Part shown: positions 1 to 5,341 of the stretch, one piece after another
Layout: each line of letters opens with the position of its first letter
Position numbering within the stretch: the stretch's first letter is position 1
The notes under the pieces: generated by a model
What the model saw: the letters and a program-made list of their open reading frames with translations, nothing else
Database searches by the model: none
What the model was told of the DNA's origin: nothing
Assembly: GCA_003023165.1 (NCBI GenBank)
Contig: PXSD01000055.1
Coordinates: 27,386 to 34,055, forward strand
DNA from: Halobacteriales archaeon QS_9_67_15
GTDB lineage: Archaea; Halobacteriota; Halobacteria; Halobacteriales; Haloarculaceae
Length of the DNA: 6,670 nucleotides
Direction: 5' to 3'
Made by a program: the position numbers and the translations under genes

Positions 1-1269
1 GACGCCGTCGACACCTTCCTCGAGGAGCTCGAACCCACCGCGGCATCGGGCGTCGGACTGGTCTTCCAAGGTGCCAGCATCGTCACCGCCGACGGGGGCT
101 GCGCGGCGCCGAACATGACTCGATTCCACGACCCCGAGTTCGTCGCCCGCTGTGGCCGACTGACCGACGCCGTCCACGACCACGGAGGCCGCATCTTCGT
201 CCAGTTGGCCCACGGTGGTCTGCGGAGCATGGCCGTCTGGCACGCCGAGCAGCGAGCCCGCGACCCGGACCACGAGGAACCGGCCGTCTCGCGACCGCCC
301 TGGCAACTCCGCGCGCTCGACCGCCTCGGACTGGTCGACCTCGAACCCGCGGTGATGAGTACCGACGAGGTGTTCGCCCTCGCCGAGCAGTTCGGCCGCG
401 CCGCGGGGTACGCCGCCGACGCGGGCTACGACGGTATCCACCTGTCCGGCGCGAACATGGGCGTCGTCCAGCAGTTCCTGTCCCCGTTTTACAATCGCCG
501 CGACGACGAGTTCGGAACGGGACCGAACGAACCACCGGGGAGTGGCGGTGTCAGATTTCTGGAAGCGGTCCACGACGCCGTCCGCGACCGCGCCGGAGAC
601 GTGCCGCTCCTGACGAAGGTACCCGCCGAGACCGCCGCGCCGCGGGCGGTCCGGCGACGGCTCTCCCGCGAGGACGCGGTCGGGATCTGCGAACGCCTCG
701 ACGCGGTCGGCTACGACGCCGTCGTGCCGGTCGAGGTCTCGACGTTCTGGGACATGAGCGTCGTCCGCGGGGCCTACCCCGACCGCGCGTGGGCGGCCGA
801 GGACATGCAGGACGGGTACGCCGCGGCGTTCGGCGGACCGCTGCGTGCGAAGACCGTGGCCGCGCTGAACCGGCTCCAGAGTCGCCGATTCCCGCGGGAA
901 CCGGGGTGGAACGCCGACCTCTGTCGGCGAGTCCGGCGGCGGGTCGACGTACCCGTCCTCTGCGAGGGCGGCGTCCGGGAGCGCGAGGCGTGTGACGAAC
1001 TGCTGGGCGGCGACGGCGACGAACCGGCCTGTGACCTGGTCGGGATGGGACGGCCGTTCTACGCCGAACCGCGGCTCGGCGCCCGACTGCTCGGCGACCG
1101 ACGGGGAGGCGACGACTCGCGGGCGCTGTGCGCCAGTTGCAACAACTGTACCGTCCCGCAGGTCACCGGTGCTCCGGGACGGTGCCGGACGCCGTCGGTG
1201 GTCCGGAAGCGCGCTCGGCTCGAATCGGACGGCGTCTACGACCGCCAGCGGCCGGAAGACGGCCAGTGA
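1..1269 (+). CDS. Old Yellow Enzyme-family NADH:flavin oxidoreductase, 5' partial
   Basis: The frame is open from base 1 and ends at TGA 1267-1269, giving 422 residues. The true start lies outside the window, since residues before the first ATG (115) already read as OYE barrel sequence (GVGLVFQGASIVTADGG). Family marks seen: RIFVQLAHGG, QFLSPFYNRRDDEFG, the FMN-phosphate region VLCEGGVRERE and DLVGMGRPFYAEP. Near the C-terminus four cysteines (codons at 1129, 1138, 1147 and 1183) form C-x2-C-x2-C-x11-C, resembling the 4Fe-4S site of 2,4-dienoyl-CoA reductase but one residue shorter in the middle spacing. There is no C-terminal FAD/NAD(P)-binding half, so this is a short, barrel-only type. The usual active-site H-x-x-[NH]-x-Y reads S-x-x-N-x-G (Ser at 445), so the normal ligand His and proton-donor Tyr positions are changed. 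Reduction of an enoyl or enone substrate is a family-level inference. The link to the PHA genes is only by neighbourhood, and the gene converges on phaJ. Confidence 0.85.
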   Translation, partial: DAVDTFLEELEPTAASGVGLVFQGASIVTADGGCAAPNMTRFHDPEFVARCGRLTDAVHDHGGRIFVQLAHGGLRSMAVWHAEQRARDPDHEEPAVSRPPWQLRALDRLGLVDLEPAVMSTDEVFALAEQFGRAAGYAADAGYDGIHLSGANMGVVQQFLSPFYNRRDDEFGTGPNEPPGSGGVRFLEAVHDAVRDRAGDVPLLTKVPAETAAPRAVRRRLSREDAVGICERLDAVGYDAVVPVEVSTFWDMSVVRGAYPDRAWAAEDMQDGYAAAFGGPLRAKTVAALNRLQSRRFPREPGWNADLCRRVRRRVDVPVLCEGGVREREACDELLGGDGDEPACDLVGMGRPFYAEPRLGARLLGDRRGGDDSRALCASCNNCTVPQVTGAPGRCRTPSVVRKRARLESDGVYDRQRPEDGQ

Positions 1270-1380
1270 CGACGCCGCTCGACCCTCTCAGCGCGCTCTG
1301 AACGGGAACAGCTGTCCCCCCAGCGGGACGGCGGCTCTCGCGGGGGCGAGCGTAGCGAGGAAGGTCGGAGCAGACGCGTC

Positions 1381-1992
1381 TCAGTCGTCTGTCGGGAGTT
1401 CGTCGACGAGGACGACGGCTTCGCCGTCGATGATCGTGTTGCCGTCGTCGACGACGCGGGTGGTGAGGCGATACTGGTCGTCGCCCAAGTCCTCGACGAT
1501 CTCACACTCGGCGGTGAGCCGGTCGCCCAGCCGGACCGGGTTGTGGAACTCGAGATCCTGAGAGAGGTAGATCGTCAGTCCGGGCAGCCGCGCGAGCGCC
1601 GCGCTAATGAGGCCGCCGACGAGAGTCCCGTGGGCGATGCGACCCCTGAAGCGGGTCTTGCTCGCGAAGTCGTCGTCGAGGTGGAGCGGGTTGGTGTCAC
1701 CGCTCGCGGCCGCGAACGACTGCACGTCCTGGTCGGAGATGGTCTTCGTGAACTCGACGCTGTCGCCGACGCCGAGGCGACTCTGGTCGTGCTCTGTCAG
1801 CTCGACGTGCCACTCCGGCAGGTCCTCGTTCGCTTCGATGCGGTCGACCGTGTCTACCCTGTCGTCGTCGGACTGCGCGACGCCGAACGCGGCGAACGCT
1901 GCCCGGTTGGCCGCGACCACGCTGTTGAACATGTGCGAGGACGTCTCCGTCCACGTGTCAAGCAGCGCGCTTCGGTGCGGTTCAGAACTCAT
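1381..1992 (-). CDS. phaJ: MaoC-like (R)-specific enoyl-CoA hydratase, PhaJ type, with phasin-like N-terminal extension
   Basis: This 203-residue protein runs from ATG 1992-1990 to TGA 1383-1381. Residues about 70-200 form a hot-dog MaoC domain with the R-hydratase signature SGDTNPLHLDDDFA followed by FRGRIAHGTLVGG. By family knowledge D99 and H104 are the catalytic pair that hydrates trans-2-enoyl-CoA to (R)-3-hydroxyacyl-CoA, or the reverse during polymer mobilisation. It is some 60 residues longer than single-domain bacterial PhaJ. The extra N-terminus (LLDTWTETSSHMFNSVVAANR, A-rich and helical) resembles stretches in the neighbouring granule proteins. From memory, the Haloferax mediterranei counterpart PhaJ1 is granule-bound and takes part in PHA mobilisation, which would fit this extension. 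The gene is divergent from phaR. The start is supported by a TATA-like box 26-28 bases upstream, implying a leaderless or near-leaderless message. Confidence 0.92.
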   Translation of the reverse strand: MSSEPHRSALLDTWTETSSHMFNSVVAANRAAFAAFGVAQSDDDRVDTVDRIEANEDLPEWHVELTEHDQSRLGVGDSVEFTKTISDQDVQSFAAASGDTNPLHLDDDFASKTRFRGRIAHGTLVGGLISAALARLPGLTIYLSQDLEFHNPVRLGDRLTAECEIVEDLGDDQYRLTTRVVDDGNTIIDGEAVVLVDELPTDD

Positions 1993-2018
1993 CGATACGC
2001 CGTACTTGGGATTGGGAG

Positions 2019-2027
2019 TATTAAAAC
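2019..2027 (-). promoter_or_regulatory. TATA-like box of phaJ
   Basis: On the minus strand the sequence reads GTTTTAATA, close to the haloarchaeal TATA consensus (TTTAWA-like). Its centre is about 30 bases upstream of the phaJ ATG, so initiation is predicted at or within a few bases of that ATG. No Shine-Dalgarno sequence is visible, consistent with a leaderless transcript. Confidence 0.65.
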
Positions 2028-2101
2028 ATAGTGGTACGTGATGACACGGAACCGGCCGAGACGGCTTCTATCCGCCGTCTTTCCGGGATACGACGACAGT
2101 A

Positions 2102-2187
2102 CTATAATAGAATTTCAAAGACATCGCTCGGACAACCGCATGATCACGTGCGAGCGACCGTGCAAACGCTTTCAAATTCTACTATAG
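2102..2187. repeat. 86-base element with 19-base terminal inverted repeats (MITE-like or long hairpin)
   Basis: The left arm CTATAATAGAATTTCAAAG (2102-2120) and the reverse complement of 2169-2187 (CTATAGTAGAATTTGAAAG) agree at 17 of 19 positions. An inner inverted repeat, TCGCTCG (2124-2130) with CGAGCGA (2151-2157), lies between them. The arms are AT-rich in otherwise GC-rich DNA. No ORF fits inside, as expected of a non-autonomous element. A clean target duplication is not evident: CAG occurs at 2097-2099 and 2188-2190, but it would leave two unpaired bases (TA) at the left tip. I cannot name a parent insertion sequence. The alternative is a native regulatory cruciform between the two divergent promoters. 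Confidence 0.6.
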
Positions 2188-2445
2188 CAGCGGTTTTCGC
2201 GTAGAGAGAACGTCGGAGTCGGCTCGCTCGTCCGCTGAACACTGCCCGACGGTTGCTGCGTGTTACCGGTTTTGTTCGACGCGATCCGACGCGACTTACT
2301 CACATCGCTCCGGGACGCGCGCCGTCGAACTCCCGCACGGTCCGGTTACGCCTTCCGTTCCCACGTAGGTAAATTTGCACTACTGAGGCATGGGTCGAGC
2401 CATAGAGTGGTACCGAATGGTATTAGGTGGCTTTCAGCGCAACTC

Positions 2446-2452
2446 TTATGTA
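2446..2452 (+). promoter_or_regulatory. TATA-like box of phaRP
   Basis: TTATGTA in the context CAACTCTTATGTAC has its centre about 30 bases upstream of the phaR ATG at 2480, giving a predicted start of transcription near 2475 and a leader of only a few bases. This placement argues against the in-frame upstream ATGs at 2390, 2417 and 2465. In Haloferax mediterranei PhaR represses its own phaRP promoter, so an operator is expected close by. Confidence 0.55.
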
Positions 2453-2479
2453 CTCGAGGGGGCTATGTGTAGGTACCCG

Positions 2480-2773
2480 ATGACCGACGAGAACGACGGT
2501 TCGACGTGGCCGCCGATGCTGAGCGGCTGGCAAGAGGCCAGCGAGCAGGCGATGGAACAGCAACGGCAGTTCCTGAATCAGATGATGCAAGCGGGCGCAG
2601 GCGGGCTAGACATGAACCAGCTCGGTGCGATGAGCCAGACGGCGACGTTCAAGACCCGCGTACAGTCCGGTGGCCGAATCTCCATCCCCGACGCCGAGCG
2701 CGAGGCGCTCGACATCGAAGAGGGGGACATCGTCCAGACCGTCGTTATTCCGGTCAAGCGGAATCGAGAGTGA
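2480..2773 (+). CDS. phaR: PHA granule-associated AbrB-type transcriptional regulator PhaR
   Basis: This 97-residue protein starts at ATG 2480. I rejected upstream in-frame ATGs because they lie before the predicted transcription start and add non-acidic, unconserved sequence. Residues about 55-94 (TFKTRVQSGGRISIPDAERE, then ALDIEEGDIV) are a swapped-hairpin SpoVT/AbrB DNA-binding fold with the usual G-R-I-x-I-P and L-x-I-x-x-G-D motifs. Residues 10-40 are a Gln/Met-rich amphipathic segment (SGWQEASEQAMEQQRQFLNQ) resembling the other granule proteins. From published work on Haloferax mediterranei, the homologue represses phaRP, is granule-associated and is probably titrated by granules, and it also promotes granule formation. 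The fusion of a granule-like helix to a DNA-binding domain seen here fits that model. phaP follows after 5 bases. Confidence 0.9.
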   Translation: MTDENDGSTWPPMLSGWQEASEQAMEQQRQFLNQMMQAGAGGLDMNQLGAMSQTATFKTRVQSGGRISIPDAEREALDIEEGDIVQTVVIPVKRNRE

Positions 2774-2778
2774 TACAC

Positions 2779-3306
2779 ATGGCATACACGACCCACATCA
2801 CCACGGCGTTCGAGATGCAGCGCGCGACGATCGAGCAGAGCCAGCGAGCATTCGAGCAGACGCTGGACTTCCAGCAGACGGTCAACGAGGCCGTCGTCAA
2901 CGGCTTCGACAGCCAGGAGTCAGCCCAGCGCCGCGGCGTCGAGCTGTCCCAGACGGTGCTCCACAGCTACTTGGACATCGTCGAGTCTTCGGTCCCCGGC
3001 GCTGCCGGGAGCGTCGACGAGGTCCGCGCGGCCGTCGACGAGCAGTTCGACTTCCTGCTCGAAAACCACGCGGAGGTCTTCGAGACCGTCGCCGCGGAGT
3101 ACGAGCAGGGCATCGACGCCTACGACGAGCTGACGGCCGACTACGTCGAAGCGGTCGACGAGCAGGTCGAGATGCTGGTCGAGGCCCACGAGGAGCTCGA
3201 GTCCCAGTCGGTCGACGTGGCCGAGCAGTGGGGCGAGCAGCTCGGGGACCTGCAGGAGCAGGTCACCGACGTGCAGGAGCAGGCCGCCGCGGCCGTCGAC
3301 GCGTAG
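2779..3306 (+). CDS. phaP: Haloarchaeal phasin PhaP (PHA granule structural protein)
   Basis: This 175-residue, acidic, Gln/Glu-rich and almost entirely helical protein has no Cys, no signal peptide and no membrane segment. The start ATG 2779 lies 5 bases after the phaR stop, so the two are very likely co-transcribed. No good Shine-Dalgarno sequence is visible, suggesting translational coupling. The N-terminus (TAFEMQRATIEQSQRAFEQT) carries the A-x-x-x-Q-R motif that also occurs in PhaR and PhaC. The C-terminal two thirds (about 75-172) show repeated hydrophobic spacing typical of coiled coils (YDELTADYVEAVDEQVEMLV, LGDLQEQVTDVQEQAAAAV). By homology and position it coats the granule surface and controls granule number and size. 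Bacterial phasins are analogous in design, with little sequence identity expected. Confidence 0.88.
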   Translation: MAYTTHITTAFEMQRATIEQSQRAFEQTLDFQQTVNEAVVNGFDSQESAQRRGVELSQTVLHSYLDIVESSVPGAAGSVDEVRAAVDEQFDFLLENHAEVFETVAAEYEQGIDAYDELTADYVEAVDEQVEMLVEAHEELESQSVDVAEQWGEQLGDLQEQVTDVQEQAAAAVDA

Positions 3307-3315
3307 ACAACACGG

Positions 3316-3324
3316 TTTTTCTTT
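3316..3324 (+). terminator. U-rich stretch after phaP
   Basis: TTTTTCTTT lies 10 bases after the phaP stop in a GC-rich setting. Archaeal termination depends mainly on U-rich RNA, so this could partly separate phaRP from phaEC, as is reported for Haloferax. No hairpin precedes it. Its position about 25-30 bases before the phaE ATG also leaves open a poor TATA role. Confidence 0.4.
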
Positions 3325-3334
3325 CAGCACACCC

Positions 3335-3338
3335 GAGG
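3335..3338 (+). promoter_or_regulatory. Ribosome binding site of phaE
   Basis: GAGG with a 7-base spacer before ATG 3346 pairs with the archaeal 16S 3' end and fixes the phaE start. It implies a leadered message, unlike the leaderless-looking phaJ and phaR. Confidence 0.55.
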
Positions 3339-3345
3339 ACTACCC

Positions 3346-3891
3346 ATGAGCAACACCAACGAGATGCAGGAGCAGTGGACAGAGATGGTCGAGGAGATGA
3401 ACGACGCGGTCGCCGACTCCCTCGAACAAAACATGAAAGCACAGGCCGCGTTCGTCGAGTCGTGGGCCGAGGCCGTCGAGGACTCGGTCCCCGAGGAGGA
3501 CGCGATGGCCGAGGGCATCCAAGGCTACAACCGCGCCTACGAGGTCTGGATGGACGCCGCCGAGCAGATGTTCGAGCGGACGACCGACGCCGCGCAGGGC
3601 GAAGACGTCGAGCCCGCGGAGTACCGCGACATCTGGCTCCAGTCGGCCAACGAGGCGTTCAAGGAGGTCATGTCGACCAGCGCCTTCGCCGCCGCGAACG
3701 GCCAGCTCGTCGAGAGCATGATGGAGATGCGCCGCGAGGCCGACGACGTGAGCCAGGAGACGCTCTCCCAGATGGGCTTTTCGACCCGTGATGACATCGA
3801 CGAGGTCGGCGAGCGACTCGTCGAGCTCGAGCGCCGCCAGCAGGACGTCGAGGAGAAACTCGACCGGATCATCGACCACCTGGAGGAGTGA
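3346..3891 (+). CDS. phaE: Class III PHA synthase subunit PhaE (archaeal type)
   Basis: This 181-residue acidic helical protein is immediately followed by phaC and is the non-catalytic partner required for class III synthase activity. It is about half the length of bacterial PhaE such as that of Allochromatium, as is usual for haloarchaea. Residues about 8-45 are amphipathic (EQWTEMVEEMNDAV, AQAAFVESW). Two similar Trp/Phe segments follow, YEVWMDAAEQMFER (65-78) and YRDIWLQSANEAFKE (93-107), which look like an internal repeat. Residues about 150-181 (DEVGERLVELERRQQDVEEK) form a heptad coiled coil. A GAGG ribosome binding site supports the start. The gene lies 39 bases after phaP. Its TGA ends two bases before the phaC ATG, and its last codons contain the phaC ribosome binding site, so the two are translationally coupled. 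Confidence 0.9.
   Translation: MSNTNEMQEQWTEMVEEMNDAVADSLEQNMKAQAAFVESWAEAVEDSVPEEDAMAEGIQGYNRAYEVWMDAAEQMFERTTDAAQGEDVEPAEYRDIWLQSANEAFKEVMSTSAFAAANGQLVESMMEMRREADDVSQETLSQMGFSTRDDIDEVGERLVELERRQQDVEEKLDRIIDHLEE
3882..3886 (+). promoter_or_regulatory. Ribosome binding site of phaC inside the phaE 3' end
   Basis: GGAGG stands 7 bases before ATG 3894. An alternative GTG at 3888 overlaps the phaE stop but would leave only one base of spacing, so ATG 3894 is preferred. Confidence 0.6.
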
Positions 3892-3893
3892 CC

Positions 3894-5306
3894 ATGGCGA
3901 GCGAACGCGGCAGTCCGTTCAACCCCATCTCGATGGCGCTGGACGCCCAGCGGAGCGCGCTGGAGACGATGACCCAAGCGACCGAGAGCAACACGGAACT
4001 CCCCGACGCGATGGAGACCCTCGAGACGGTCGAGGTCGGCGGGACGCCCAGCGAAGTCGTCTACACGGAGAACAAGCTCGAACTCCTCCACTACAGGCCC
4101 GAGGAGGCCGGCATCGAGCCGGAGGAGACCCACGACGTGCCGATCCTCATCGTGTACGCGCTGATCAACAAGCCGTACATCCTCGACCTCCAGGCGGAGC
4201 GGTCGGTCGTGCGCCGCCTGCTCGAAGCGGGTCACGACGTCTACCTCATCGACTGGAACGAACCGTCGCGGATGGACCAGCACCTCACGCTCGACGACTA
4301 CGTCAACCGCTACATCGAGAACTGCGTCGACGAAGTCCGCGAGCGGTCCGGGCAGGAGAAGATCAACGTCCTCGGCTACTGCATGGGCGGCACGATGTCG
4401 GCCATGTACGCCGCGCTCCACCCCGAGAAGGTCAATGCGCTGGGCCTGATGGCCGCGGGGCTCTGCTTCCAGGGCACCGGCGGGATCCTCGAAGAGTGGG
4501 GTTCCGACGAGTACTACGACCCCGAGGAGGTCACCGACACGTTCGGGAACGTGCCCGCGGAGTTCCTCGACGTCGGGTTCGCGCTGATGGACCCGGTCGA
4601 CAACTACGTCTCGAAGTACGTCCGGTTCTACGAGAACCTCGAGAACGAGGACTTCGTCGAGAACTTCGGTCGCATGGAGCGGTGGCTCTCCGAGGGCATC
4701 GACGTCGCCGGCGAGGCCTACGACCAGTTCCTCACCGACCTCTACCAGGAGAACAAGCTCTACCACAACGAGATGTACCTCGACGGCGAGCACGTCAACG
4801 TCGAGAACATCGACATGCCCGTCCTCCAGATCGTGGGCGAGTACGACCACCTCATCCCGGCCGACGCCTCGAAGCCGTTCAACGAGGTCGTCGGCTCCGA
4901 CGACGTGACGACCATCGAGTTCTCGACCGGTCACATCGGGCTCTCGGTGTCCTCGTCGTCCCACGAGGAGGTCTGGCCCGAGGTCTGCGAGTGGTACGCC
5001 GACCGCGCCCCGGACGAGGCGTCGGTCGAAACCGAAGACGCGCCCGACGACGTGACCGAAGCGGCGGAAGCTGCCGTCGAGGAAGTGTCCGCCGAAGGGT
5101 CTGCCGAGGAGGAGCCCACCGAGGAGTCCTCGGACAGCCCCGGCGTCGACACCGTCGACGGCATCGGTCCGACCTACGCCGACCGTCTGGCAGACGCCGG
5201 TATCGAGACCGTGGCGGACCTCGCAGCCAGCGACGCGGCTGAAGTCGCCGAGATCACGGGTGCACCCGTCTCTCGCGTCGAAGGCTGGTTCGACCAGACC
5301 GGGTAA
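3894..5306 (+). CDS. phaC: Class III poly(3-hydroxyalkanoate) synthase catalytic subunit PhaC with C-terminal helix-hairpin-helix extension
   Basis: This 470-residue alpha/beta-hydrolase enzyme polymerises (R)-3-hydroxyacyl-CoA into PHA at the granule surface, together with PhaE. The synthase box G-x-C-x-G-G is seen as GYCMGG with the nucleophile C163. The other triad members are read as D318 in VGEYDHLIP and H347 in STGHIGL. Supporting class III marks are NKPYILDL and DWNEPSRMDQHLTLDDYV. The N-terminus (NPISMALDAQRSALETMTQA) shares a phasin-like motif with PhaP and PhaR. After the catalytic core (about 45-370) comes an acidic, Ser/Ala-rich linker (371-417), then a helix-hairpin-helix domain (418-470: VDGIGPTYADRLADAGI, then ETVADLAASDAAEV). 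Haloarchaeal PhaC proteins are known to be longer at the C-terminus than bacterial class III enzymes. The ATG at 3894 is chosen over GTG 3888 by ribosome binding site spacing. Confidence 0.95.
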   Translation: MASERGSPFNPISMALDAQRSALETMTQATESNTELPDAMETLETVEVGGTPSEVVYTENKLELLHYRPEEAGIEPEETHDVPILIVYALINKPYILDLQAERSVVRRLLEAGHDVYLIDWNEPSRMDQHLTLDDYVNRYIENCVDEVRERSGQEKINVLGYCMGGTMSAMYAALHPEKVNALGLMAAGLCFQGTGGILEEWGSDEYYDPEEVTDTFGNVPAEFLDVGFALMDPVDNYVSKYVRFYENLENEDFVENFGRMERWLSEGIDVAGEAYDQFLTDLYQENKLYHNEMYLDGEHVNVENIDMPVLQIVGEYDHLIPADASKPFNEVVGSDDVTTIEFSTGHIGLSVSSSSHEEVWPEVCEWYADRAPDEASVETEDAPDDVTEAAEAAVEEVSAEGSAEEEPTEESSDSPGVDTVDGIGPTYADRLADAGIETVADLAASDAAEVAEITGAPVSRVEGWFDQTG

Positions 5307-5322
5307 ACCAGCCACCGCTCGA

Positions 5323-5333
5323 TTTCGTTCTTT
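5323..5333 (+). terminator. T-rich stretch after phaC
   Basis: TTTCGTTCTTT lies in the 35 bases between the convergent phaC and phosphodiesterase genes and is a plausible U-rich archaeal terminator for phaEC. There is no hairpin, so support is by composition and position only. Confidence 0.35.
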
Positions 5334-5341
5334 CGTCGTCG

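Larger units (their letters stand above)
1993..2479. other. Divergent phaJ-phaR intergenic region (487 bases)
   Basis: This stretch separates the divergent phaJ and phaR starts. It holds the two core promoters (separate entries) and an AT-rich 86-base inverted-repeat element at 2102-2187. Upstream of the phaR TATA box there are TGG triplets spaced exactly 10 bases (2408, 2418, 2428). A GGTACC palindrome occurs at 2409-2414 and again at 2472-2477. I see no convincing gene. Open frames here, including a 70-codon GTG frame at 2260, lack the acidic composition and codon pattern of the neighbouring genes. Bases 2188-2400 contain nothing else I can assign. Confidence 0.7.

Noticed and set aside
1304..1318. 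Imperfect palindrome GGGAACAGCTGTCCC between the flavin oxidoreductase and phaJ as a terminator
   Set aside because: It has a bulged base, no T-rich tract follows, and archaeal terminators do not depend on hairpins. A short palindrome in 111 bases is weak evidence.
1543..2041. Two plus-strand open frames opposite phaJ
   Set aside because: They are shadows of the phaJ coding strand. The minus strand has the MaoC catalytic motif and a promoter.
2260..2472. 70-codon GTG-start frame upstream of phaR
   Set aside because: It is Arg-rich, not acidic, has no ribosome binding site or recognisable domain, and it overlaps the phaR promoter.
2390..2479. N-terminal extension of phaR from the ATG at 2390
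   Set aside because: The TATA-like box at 2446-2452 lies inside it, and the added 30 residues are unlike a haloarchaeal protein. ATG 2480 fits the promoter spacing.
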